This document shows, in pieces, positions 22,693 to 35,000 of a stretch of 64,000 bases of DNA. The position numbers and the translations under genes are program-made. Source of the DNA: Phlebotomus papatasi (taxonomy: Eukaryota; Arthropoda; Insecta; Diptera; Psychodidae). Numbering within the stretch: the first letter of the stretch is position 1; each line of letters begins with the position of its first letter. The notes beneath the pieces are model-generated. The model saw only the letters and a list, made by a program, of their open reading frames with translations. It was not told where the DNA came from and made no database searches. The DNA lies in contig NC_077222.1 of assembly GCF_024763615.1 (NCBI RefSeq), positions 3,782,001 to 3,846,000 on the forward strand, given 5' to 3'.

Positions 22693-22832
22693 GAATGAAG
22701 ACAACAAACTCTATAACATTGACATTGTTCGTTTGCAACACGAGATTTTGTTTTTTTTTTTTTACTTAAGTACGACACACTTCTATCCTTGGGCACAGTC
22801 TTTGGAGAGTTGAATTAGCATCAGGAGAGCTT

Positions 22833-23058
22833 CTAGCTTGTTGTAACATTTTCCAACCATTCGGTGATCACGTCGAAATTCCTCTCCATCCATGCGATAT
22901 TGGCTTCGGTCTTTTCAATTGCCTGCCTCACCGTTCGCCCAGAATCCTTCAGATGAACATCAGCAAATCTCTTCAACTCATCCAGTTCATAACGGGTATT
23001 CAGGCGTCTTGTGCCATACTTGAGGATCGAGTTCAAATTCGACATTGTAGATCCCAAG
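22833..23058 (-). CDS. Gene D exon 6
   Basis: After the acceptor attcttttag it encodes LGSTMSNLNSILKYG ... WLENVTTS and a TAG stop at 22833. It aligns with the last exons of B and C but stops before any hydrophobic tail. Confidence 0.9.
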
Positions 23059-26000
23059 CTAAAAGAATTAAAATAAAATAAAAGGAAAAATCCTGTGATT
23101 GATCAGGATTAGTCAAGAGAAAATTGAGAACTTCGTGCAAATTCGGTTTGAACATTTGAAGTTAAATCTGGCTGAAAAAGAAGTATTACTTGGACATAAC
23201 ATCATTCTAAATATTTTTTCTAATTGAAAGAAAAGAGAAAGAGGACTTAGGTTTCCGGAAAATTGGTTTTGCTCTATTTTTTGATTATTCATTGTTCGAT
23301 TTCTTTTTACAGAATATGTTGACTTTTTCATTGATCAAAATCAATTTTTGTCAATGAATTCTGATCAAAATTTATGTCTTCTTGGCCGAAATCAATTTTC
23401 TGTTACTGATCAAGATTTATTTCTTTCTGGCCAAAATCGATTTTCTTATTAATCAAAATTGAATTCTTTCAAAGAAAAATTGATTTTTGTAACTGACCGA
23501 AATTGAGTTATTTCTCAGAAAGATCAATTTTTTTGTTACTGATCAAAAATGAATTCCATCTGAGCAAAATCGATTTTTTGTCAATGATTAAAAATGAATT
23601 CCTTCTGACCAAAATATCTCTTTTGTTAATGATCAAAACTGGAATCTTTTTGGTAAAATCTGATTTTTTGTTACTAATCAAAATTGAATTCTTTCTGAGC
23701 AAAATCGATTGTTTGTTACTAATCAAAAATGAATTCCTTCTGACCAAATATCTCTTTTCTAAATGATCAAAATTGAATTCTTTTTGAAAAACTCCGATTT
23801 TTTTACTGATCAAAAATTTATTCTTTTGACCGAAATCAATTTTTTGTTATTAATCAAAAATGAATTCCTTCTAGGCAAAATCGATTTTTGTCAATGATTA
23901 AAAATGAATTCCTTCTGACCAAAATCGATTTTTTGTTACTGATCAAAAATGAATTCTTTCTGACCAAAATTGATTTTTGTAACTGACCGAAATTGAATTA
24001 TTTCTCAGCAAAATCGATTTTTTATTACTGACCAAAAATTAATTCCTTATGAGCAAAATCGATTTTTTGTCAATGATTAAAAATTAATTTCTTCTGACCA
24101 AAATCGCTCCTTTCTAAATGATCAAAATTGAATTCTTTTTTGGTAAACTCCGATTTTTAGTTACTAATCAAAATTGAGTTCTTTATGACCATAATCAATT
24201 TTTTGTAACTGATCAAAATTGTATTCTTTTTGACCGAAATCATTTTTTTGTTATTGATCAAAAATGAATTCCTTCTGGAGAAAATCGATTTTTTGTTACT
24301 AATCAAAATTGAATTCTTTCTGACCAAAATTGATTTTTCTAACTGGCCGAAATTAAGTTATATCTCAGCATGATTGATTTTTTGTTACTGATCAAAAATG
24401 AATTCCTTCTGACCAAAATCTCTCTTTTCTAAATGATCAAAATTGAATTCTTCTTGGTAAAATCCGATTTTTTCTTACTAATTAAAATTGAATTCTTTCT
24501 GGACAAAAATCGATTTTTTGTTATTGATCAAAATTGTATTCTTTTTGACCGAAATCAATTTTTTGTTATTGATCAAAAATGAATTCCTTTTGGGCAAAAT
24601 CGATTTTTTGTTACTAACCAAAATTGAAGTCTTTCTGGCCAAAATCGCTCTTTTCTAATTGACCAAAATTGAATTCTTTCTGACCATAATCTATTTTTTG
24701 TAACAGATCAAAATTTAATTACTTCTGACCAAAGTCGATGTTTTGTTGTTACTGATCAAAAATGAATTCCTTCTGGGCAAAATCAATTTTTTGTTACGAA
24801 CCACAATCGAATTCCTTCGGGCCAAAATCTATTTTTACTTATTGATCAAAATTCAATTCCTTTGTGACTACAATCCATTTTTGTGACTAACCAAAACTGA
24901 ATTGTTTCCAACTAAATTCTCTTTTTGTAACTGTGCAAAATTGAATTCTTTTTGACAAAATTCAATTTTTCATTTCTAATCAAGATTAAATTCTTTCTGA
25001 CGAAAATCAATTTTTCATTACTAACCAAAATTAAAGTCTTTCTGGCCAAAATCAATTTTTGTCAATGATTAAAAATTAATTTCTTCTGACCAAAATCGCT
25101 CCTTTCTAAATGATCAAAATTGAATTCTTTTTTGGTAAACTCCGATTTTTAGTTACTAATCAAAATTGAGTTCTTTATGACCATAATCAATTTTTTGTAA
25201 CTGATCAAAATTGTATTCTTTTTGACCGAAATCATTTTTTTGTTATTGATCAAAAATGAATTCCTTCTGGAGAAAATCGATTTTTTGTTACTAATCAAAA
25301 TTGAATTCTTTCTGACCAAAATTGATTTTTCTAACTGGCCGAAATTAAGTTATATCTCAGCATGATTGATTTTTTGTTACTGATCAAAAATGAATTCCTT
25401 CTGACCAAAATCTCTCTTTTCTAAATGATCAAAATTGAATTCTTTTTGGTAAACTCCGATTTTTAGTTACTAATCAAAATTGAATTCTTTCTGACCATAA
25501 TCTATGTTTTGTTACGGATCAAAATTGTATTCTTTTTGACCGAAATCAGTTTTTTGTTACTGATCAAAAATGAATTCCTTCTAGGCAAAATCGATTTTTT
25601 GTTACTAACCAAAATTGAAGTCTTTCTGGCCAAAATCACTCTTTCCTAACTGACCAAAATTAAATTCTTTCTGACCATAATCTATATTTTGTAACAGATC
25701 AAAATTTAATTACTTCTGACCAAAGTCGATTTTTTGTTGTTACTGATCAAAAATGAATTCCTTCTGGGCAAAATCAATTTTTTGTTACGAACCACAATCG
25801 AATTCCTTCGGGCCAAAATCTATTTTTACTTATTGATCAAAATTCAATTCCTTTGTGACTACAATCCATTTTTGTGACTAACCAAAACTGAATTGTTTCC
25901 AACTAAATTCTCTTTTTGTAACTGTGCAAAATTGAATTCTTTTTGACAAAATTCAATTTTTCATTTCTAATCAAGATTAAATTCTTTCTGACGAAAATCA

Positions 26001-29000
26001 ATTTTTCATTACTAACCAAAATTAAAGTCTTTCTGGCCAAAATCAATTTTTGTAACTGACCGATATTAAATTTGTTTCTAACCAAAATCATATTTTTGAT
26101 GCTGATCAAAATTAAATTCCTTCTGATCGAAATTGATTATTTGTAACTTACCGAAAACGAATTCTTTTATAATTAATTGATTTTATAACTGGTTGAAGTT
26201 AAGTTCTTTCTCAGGAAAATTATTTTTTCATTGCTGGCCAAAATTGAATTCTTCCTTAAAAGATTATTTTTGAAATTGATCAAAATTTAATTCTTTCTGA
26301 CGAAAATCCAATTTTTTGTTACTAACTAAAATTGAATTCTTCTGACCAAAATCCACTTTTTGTTGAGATCCAAAATTAAATTATTTCTGATCAAAATCCA
26401 TTTTTGTAAGTGATCAAAATTAAATTTTTACTGATCAAGAAATTTTTTCTGAAAGAAGCTTACGAGAATTTTAAACGAAAATTGCGCAGTTTCTTTCAAA
26501 AAATCTGTAAAAAATTGCTAAACCGATTTTGATTATTTTAATGAAGACGTGGAATTTCTTGAGCGATTCCCTGAAAGCTCATGCAAGGCTTTGTAGTTTT
26601 TTTTGAAGAAAAATTGTTGAAAATCTTCTCCAAAGTCCTCAAAAAAACCTATTTAAAATTTTTGGTAGTAGGGGAAAGTACTCTCCCTTCGAACGTTCAT
26701 GCCTTCGAATAATGTGAATATTCTTTTAGTTTTCCTAAGAAACTTACACATTTCTATTAAATATTAGTTGGCTTATCATCAATTGTCGATAATTCCGTGA
26801 TAATTTAATGTAAATCTATTATGAAAAACAAAATAAATTCACATTATTCGAAGGCATAAACGTTCGAAGGGAGAGCACTTTCCCCTATATTTTTCGCAAA
26901 TTTTCTTTTAAAAATTCCATAAAAGACTTTTTAAGACAGTAAAGGGGATTTTCTAATTAATTTAATTAATCGGGCTCCTGCAAAAAAATATCCCAGTTCA
27001 TTTTTTTTATGAGACTTACTATTCTTTGATGTGTTCCCAATTGCTTCGCATGTATTTGAAGACAATGGTCTGCCCAATGTCACTGGAAGAAACAGCCCCA
27101 AATACCCTGAACACATCTTGCTTCCGGATTCCGTAGGCGTCAGAGAGTGATCGATCCAGGTACCGGATAAGTATCCATGGCTCTCGGCTGCATCCGAGAG
27201 CTGTGAGCAGAATTTCCTTCTCACTGGCCACTCTGGTCTTCCGGAAGCGTTCCCAGGCAAAGTCCCAGATCCTCAGATCACCGTGTTTAATTGCCGTGCA
27301 GTAGATGAGATTTTTGAGATTGGGCGACACTGTGTTCTGAACATCGGGATTTGCCTCGTGAATCCACATACTGAATTTCTGGACACTCATGTCCACGCAA
27401 TCACTGTACCCGAGGCTGCAGGCAAATTGCAGAATATCCACGCGTTTGTACACTGTCAGCATGGAACTCCCGGGAACGTCCTCAAAGCCCACTTCGTTGT
27501 AGACTTTTTCCAGGAGGGAGATGCAGTACCGCCGGAAGGTGTCGTATTGTCCTGTTTTTTGCAGCATGGAATCGATGAAAGTCAGGCCACCGAGGGCACT
27601 TTTCCAAGGCACATAGTCGGTTTCGTGGCGAAGATACCGGGTGACATCGAGTGCAATCACATAGTCGAGATACCCACCGCGCGCCAAATTCAACGCATCG
27701 TCGATGAGTTGCGCGCGATTTGACGGTGCAATCGAGTGGTACATTTTGGGATTATTAAGTTCATTGACGATTTTGTGCCAATTTTCTTCGCCGTAATTAA
27801 CCCGATAGTACCCACTCTGCTGCACATTGACAATTATCCAGTCGCTAGGGTCAATCTTTACCCCTTCCAGAACAATACTCTTCTCTCCGCGCAACCAATG
27901 CGTGGGAGTAGTATTCTGAAAATTCAATTGAGATTTGGTGGTAAAAGTCACAGGAATCCACCAGATTGGACTCTTGTCCTCCTCAACCGTTTGATTTATA
28001 ATGAAAAATCTCTGCTGATGGAGCTCAATGGCTCCACTAGCATAATCCCTGGCCACTGTGATCAGTGGAAAGCCCGTTTGGAGCGTCCAAGTGTCCATAA
28101 TCTCCTTGACACTCATTTCTCCGTCGAAAACTCCACTTTTTCGAGCTTCGTCCGTCAAATAGCCCCAGAGATCATCCTGAGTAGCTGAATCAAAAATCAT
28201 AGTCTTCAAATATGTATTGAGACCCCGTCTGAAGACTTCAGACGTGAGAAAATGATCCATCATCCGGATAATTGATGCTCCCTTCCCATAAGAAATCCTA
28301 TCGAAAATATCATTTATCTCATCCGGATTGGCAACTTCCACGGAAATCGGATGGGACGACGACAAAGCGTCCAGTGCAAAAACATTCTGCAATTCTCCCA
28401 CAACAAATAAATCCATAGACATCCACGATGGCTCTACAGCATCCACTCCTAAATATTCCATATAACTGGCAAAACCTTCAAACAGAAATCTCAATTGAAA
28501 ATCCCTAAAGGAAAAAAAACCCGAACAGTGAATAAATTACCCTCATTGAGCCAAAGATCATTCCACCATTTGATAGTCACAAGATTCCCAAACCATTGAT
28601 GAGAGATTTCATGTGCAATCACCGTTGCTACTCTCTGTTTATTGCTTATGGCCGATATTCCTTCCTCATAGAGCATTGCAGTCTCTCGATAAGTGATCAA
28701 ACCGAAATTCTCCATTGCTCCTGAAATCAATCGCCAAGCAAACAACCGGAAAATTACCTTCAAATACCTCAAAAAAACAAGCAAATTAATTCTTGCAATT
28801 GAAGAGAATCACAATAAAAAGTTCCTAAGAGTGTTTTATTCTCAAAATAAACTTTAGCGTAAAAATCAGCATAAAGCCGCATTCCGCAAATTGTTTTGAA
28901 TTAAACTAACGACTAATTTGCATGAAGAGTAAAGGGTGATAAGCAGTGATGGGTTTAATACATTACATCTGAATTTTTACAGAAGATTCTAAAAGGTAAT

Positions 29001-32000
29001 TTATGAAATCAAATTCAAGTATGATCCCGTAAGGTATATGCCGCATGTAAAAGTTACAAATGGTTATGAAGCATAAAGAGCTTTAAGGGGGTTTCCTGAA
29101 TTACAAGGTCAAATAATTCTACATTTTTTATTCCTTAAAAAAATCAATGTAGATGGCACCGCTATAGTGTTCACTTGTTAGCAAAAATTTGCAAAAGTTT
29201 GCATATTTTTCGATTGATTTAAAGTTGAACTGCAAAATCAATTAATTTTAACTGATCGAGCTCCAAGAGAGAGCAGTTTCCACAAACGATTTTTTTTCTA
29301 GGTGTAATTCTTACATTCAACTTCTCAGCATCCATCACCAAACGGTGAGAGATATTGAATTCAGGTTTTCGATAACCCCCCCTTCTCTTAAAGTTAATAT
29401 TTCCTAACAAACTAACTCAATTTTGGATATGTTTTGGAGCGGTGGCAGCCAAAATCCCGAAAGCCAAAATCCCGAATTTTTAAAATCCTGAAAGGGATGA
29501 AATTATATTGAGGATAATATGTAGAATAATTTCCCAAGACACAGAAAATTTCCCTTTGCCTCCAGAAAGCGCGGGTGCAATCGTGGGAGTAGCTAAGATA
29601 GTTTTAAGAATTCGGGATTTTGGCTTTCGGGATTTTGACCGGGACCCGTTTTGGAGGTAGTCCAGCTGAACATGTCGATGTTGACACATAGAAAAATCGT
29701 CATCTTGGATTATTAAAGGCCAAATACAACCACTCAGGAGGGCCTAATTTTCAACGAATTCGGTCAGATTTTGATATTTTTGGAAGGTCTTATTATGCTG
29801 AACTCAACTGCATCGGTCGCAATCGATGACAGATCGGGAAAGTAACGGTATTTATTAGCTCTATTTTAAAAATACTGTTTTTCGTACTTTTTCAGTCTTT
29901 TGACCCATATAAAATTTAAACGGTAAGAGATATCAACTTCCGGTCTTCGATGACCCCTCCTCAAATGACATTATCTCGAAACTAGTCTCTTTATTTTTTC
30001 CCCTACCCTTTCATGCGTTTCCCATCCCCCAAAATAGGTCAAAAATGAGGTTTTTCTTACTTTGCAAAAAATTGGCCCTGGCGATTTTCTTTATTTTTGG
30101 ATATGTTTTGGAGATAGTCCAGCTGAACATTTCGTCCTTAGACACCTTTCACCGGAAAATTCGCCCTCTTGAATTATTCAAGTTCAAAAGTTAACCACCC
30201 TAATTTTCAACGAATTTAGTGAAATTTGGAGTTTTTTGAAAGGTCTTATAATTCTTAACCCGACTGTATCGTGAAAGTATTGTAAGTATCTAAAATTTAA
30301 ACAGTAAGATATATCGACTTTCGGTCTTCGATGAACCTCCTAAAATGACATTATATCGAGATTAGTGTCCTTTCCCCCATGCCCGGTCATTCGTTGGCTA
30401 ACTATTCGTTGGTTTCGGATATATTTTGTTGTTAGTTCAGCTGAACATTTCGCCCTTAGATACTTTTCACCGGTTAAATCATGATCCCGAATTATTTAAG
30501 ATGAAAAGGGCCTAATTTTTACTCAATTTGGTCAAATAATTATATAAAATATTTAAGATTTTTTAAATTATCATTTTTTTTAAATACTCTCTTCTTGAAC
30601 CATTTTCAATTTCGAAATGATTTTATGATGATTTATAGATAAATTTAAATCAACATTAATCTTATATACATCCAAAAACTTCGCGAAAAAGAATATAAGG
30701 CAGAGTTTTTTCTCGGGAGTTCGAGCAGCTCGCAAAGCCTCGGCCGCTTTGCCACCCTTTTTTTGCAAATTATTTATAAGGTCGAAGAAACATCTCTTCG
30801 ACAGGGAGCCCCTTTTGACACTTTTGTCAAAATGTCGAAATTTATTTAAAGTATCAAATAAAATGTAATGTCATTTTTTATTAATCTGCGTTTTTTCAAT
30901 AAGTGTTCAAATTTCATATTCATGATTTCTTAAAGTGTCAATAGGTGTTCCTTTCACCCTACTAGACTAGAGTTATTCTTATGATTTCACTAAATTGGTG
31001 GGAAGGATGGAAAAGATATCAAAATTAATATGCTTGTTCTCTTCAAAATTCAATTCCCGTCTTGGGATTTTTTAAAAATATTTTCTACAGCATTTTTAAA
31101 TCCATAATGTATTATTACAAAATATGCATTTTTTAGATCCCTAAGGAAGAAAAGTTCTGATTTCACGATTCTCTTCAGTATTTCTTGGTTTAATTATGAA
31201 GTACACTTAATAAATTTTTTTTTGATTTTTTTAAAACAAGAATTGCGATCTGCTTCTCGTTAATTTCAGACTGCTGTAACGAGACGCTCCAGTGAATTAT
31301 TCATCAGTTCATCATTTTGTAATTAATTTATCTTTGAAAAATTAAAATAAGTATATTATATAGGTAATAAACATTTTCAGATGTTTAGTCCTTTGTCTTG
31401 CAAAAAAAACACGAAAACCAGCCAATTTTAGACCTCCTGATTTAGGTAACCCCCTTAAGCAGTCTGATTTGAGGTAGTTCAACAAATTGGAGGATGACAA
31501 TGGAATGTGAATATGAAAAAACCACATCTAAATATGCGTAATAGCAGTAAATTTAGTAAAAATAGCAGTAAAGCATCTGAAGCCCGAGTTCTAGTATTCC
31601 GCAAATCTGGAAGATCCTGCCAATCATTTCTTTATTCATAACCGCTAAGCAACTTTCTTCCTTCACAATGCAACAGCAATTTTAAAGGCGGAACATTAAA
31701 ATCACAAATTCGAACATTTCGCAAACTTTTGATCCTTTGGTTCCCTTTTTCCAGGAATTTGTTTACTAGACACATTTTCAATAAGAGAAAAATAGAAATG
31801 TTCAAAAGCTGCCGCCTTCAAAGGCAAACCCCTTTCCCCTACTCATTTTAAACCTTCTTTGCAAAAGAAAACATTTTACTATTTTTAGATTTAGTAACTA
31901 CTTTCAGTAAAAGCTATTCGAATATAAATTTAATCTGTCTTTAAAAAAGCTTTAGTGATTGAGATCTTTTCAGTGAAGTAATAAATTTTTTATTAGCAAT

Positions 32001-35000
32001 AACACGAGATTAGACAGAATGCTGTTGATAGATTGTTGCTGACAATTTTATGCTGATTAGAATTTTATTGTACAACAATGTAGGGTACAATGGGATATTT
32101 TTGAATCGAGCAAGAATTTAATTTTACTTTGTTAGGAAAAAATAATTCTTTTCTTTGCATTTATCTTTGAAAAATACCCATTATTTAAATTAATCGAAGT
32201 ATTTTTACAAAATACCATTTATTTCTTTCGAACGTAACTTTAAGAATAAAAAAATACTCGGGTTTGCTAAAGAGTTCGTGTAATTTTCGGGAGCCCGAAA
32301 TAATATATTTCATTAAGCCGAGAAACTCTCGGAATCCATCGGGAATTCTCGTTAATTCTCGTGAATTCTCGCGAATTTTCGTAAAGTTCTAAAATAAACC
32401 CATAAAATAGGTAAAAATGGCTTTATTCGGTTCTTTTATCCCAAAATTTCTTTTCTCGTCATTGTTTACGTTTATCGATTCACAACCGATTTTAACCGAA
32501 TTATAGATCACTTGAAAGTTTCCCGGTATAAAATTTTCAGAGTTAAATTAATCGATTTATAATCGGTTGAAACCGGTTCAGAGTTATTCAAGATTCAAAA
32601 ACCTCTGCAACAAAAACAAAATTCCCGAACCGGTTAACAAAACGTTTTACAGAATATTAACCTTTGACTTTGAAAAACTTTTGCCATGAAAAGTAGAACG
32701 GTAAATATTTTATTTTTCCATAATGGAAATTTATTTTGATAAAATTGAAAATCGCAGGTTTCTTTCTGTTTGTGAGCCATTTAAATATTGCACACTTGAC
32801 GATATATGCAAATGCGTGAGACCCCAAAAAGGTCTTCAAAAGATGTTAATGAGAGTTTGTTGGCTAGACGCCACAATAATTACTCAGTTCATTTGCACAT
32901 TTCTGCTAATAAACTCACCTGCACTGAAGTCGGGAAGTGCAATCATGTCGAGCTTGTCCAGAGGATAGGATATATTGAAGAAGCGTTCGAAGTAATTGAG
33001 GATCCTTGGAGCAATGCTCAAGGCATAGTTTGTGGATTTGATGGCATCCTGTCTCGCCCAAACACCCACCGTTCCCGTTGAGTCGGTCTGATTGGCAAAG
33101 TCGCATACGACAAATGCCACAAGATATGTTGACATTGGCACAGATTCTTCGTAAATGTCCCACAGGTAGTCCGGATCATCGTCTCTGCGGGTTAGATGAA
33201 GGGGAAACACTAAACCATAAGCGTGATAGAGATAACTTTGTGTCTCTTAGATTGCACAACAATGAGAGTGCTGATGTACATTTTATGTGTCAATTGAATT
33301 AGAAAATTGCCACCCATCTGGGTGAGATCCAGAGAGAATAATGATACCAAATCACTCTCTTGAACCCCTCATGGCATTTGATTAGTGTGACACAAATTGA
33401 TGATAATTGATACTAATGTTCTGCAATACTTACACATTCATTTCTCGCACTTTTCTCATGTTCGACACTGAAGTCATAGTTTTGGGTCGTGCAATTGATA
33501 TACTGAAGCGTGCCTTTAAATCTGGTTGGTCCTGGAACACGGAAGTTGTTCAATGTGTTAATGGATATTATCATTCAAATGCTGATTGTCACCGTCTAAT
33601 TGTGTTTCTTCTTTCTTAATATTAATTAGTGTGAAGAAACTTTGCGAATTTGAAAAAAAATCAGCAAAAATGACTGAGTAGAAACACATGAGGACTTCAA
33701 AGAAATTTTCCACACTAAAAGAATTTCGAAAAAAGTTAAAATAACATTCCGGAAATGTTTATTTTACCCTGCAGTTTTGATCCGAAATCGGTGTAAATAT
33801 TATGCTTTTCAGGTGTATTAGGGGTTAAAGTTACCCTTTTTCGTGTTAATTTTACCCTTATAAAGGTGTAAAATTAACATTAAAATTTGTTGATATATTT
33901 CTACACCTTAAGTGTTAAAATTATGAGGAAAAACAGTTAATCGCAACTCCATTTTTACTCAGTGTATGATCACAAAACAATAAGCGAAGACACAAACCTT
34001 GTAAGCCAGTCATCTATGTAGGTCATGAATGAAAAAATTAAGGAAGTAAATCAACGTAGCAAATAAATCAACACATTATTTTGATTTGTTAAGAAAATTA
34101 ATATACAGCTTAAACATCAAACGTCAACACTGTTAACTAAGTTTATTCATTTTCTTCCAATGTCTGGTGTGTGTCTAGGCTTATAATTTTTAACTTTTGA
34201 TGGTTAATCTTTCAGGTATAACGGCTCAAGTGGATTTATTGTCAAATTATTGCTGTTACAATGACAATTTCATCATTTTTTTTTACGAAAAACGAAAGAA
34301 AGACAAAGATTGAGATAAAACCGTTCCATTGTAATCCGAGACACACACTAAATGAAGGGATTTTTTAAACTTTATTCGTCAAATGTTTATCAAAAACAGA
34401 CTCTGTCTATAAAAACACGTGAGATCCTCTAACCAAAATTAAAAAAAAAACACATTTATTAAAATACCGTTTTTTTTTTGGTAAGCGAGGACTTAAACCG
34501 CGTAGGCTGATCGAAAACTTTACACCATAATGAACGAAAAAAAAGAATGTAAACAAACGATCTCCCATAGCCCCATGTACCTGTTTTGGGGCGAAAATTG
34601 CAGCATATTTGTTTGAGTGCAATTTTTGCACTTAAGCATAAACTTCAGGAGGGCAACACGTCTATCTGTGAAAGACAAGGGAGGCAGTGGATGGGAGGAG
34701 ACAGAGAGAAATAGAGGAAGAGCTGAATTTCCCCTTCACAGTACAAATTCGTCTGCCGTGTATGCCACGCCGATAATGCTCGCCGCATAGCAGGCGAGCA
34801 TTATCGCCTGCTGTGTGCCTGGGGAGACTCTTATAGACAATTGTCTGAGCTCCTCTCGCTCACTTGATCCATGGTGAGATCCTCGTTCGGCAAGCAAGGC
34901 TCTGTTGGAAGACGAAGATAGATGCGAGTGAAGCGGTGCCGATAGTTCTTCTCAGAGGGATCTTCACCTGGCTGAGTTATTGAGGGAAGCTCCTGGAGGA

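Larger units (their letters stand above)
23059..27019 (-). other. Last intron of gene D (4 kb)
   Basis: Almost wholly repetitive: the ~46-bp tandem array (23310-26450) and a long-TIR MITE (26671-26885). No exon is seen. Confidence 0.8.
28721..32918 (-). other. Intron 3 of gene D (4.2 kb)
   Basis: Contains the second foldback-like element (29437-29657), three diverged tandem units (about 29650-30550), a GGGTGAAAGGAAC MITE (30795-30962) and a gaattctcg-rich short repeat (about 32340-32390). The rest is AT-rich and shows nothing recognisable. Confidence 0.7.

Noticed and set aside
23503..23813. Open frames in the 46-bp array
   Set aside because: Simple translations of the tandem unit, present on both strands, no domain.
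23310..26450. CRISPR-like array
   Set aside because: Units are contiguous without unique spacers, vary along their whole length, and the DNA is eukaryotic.
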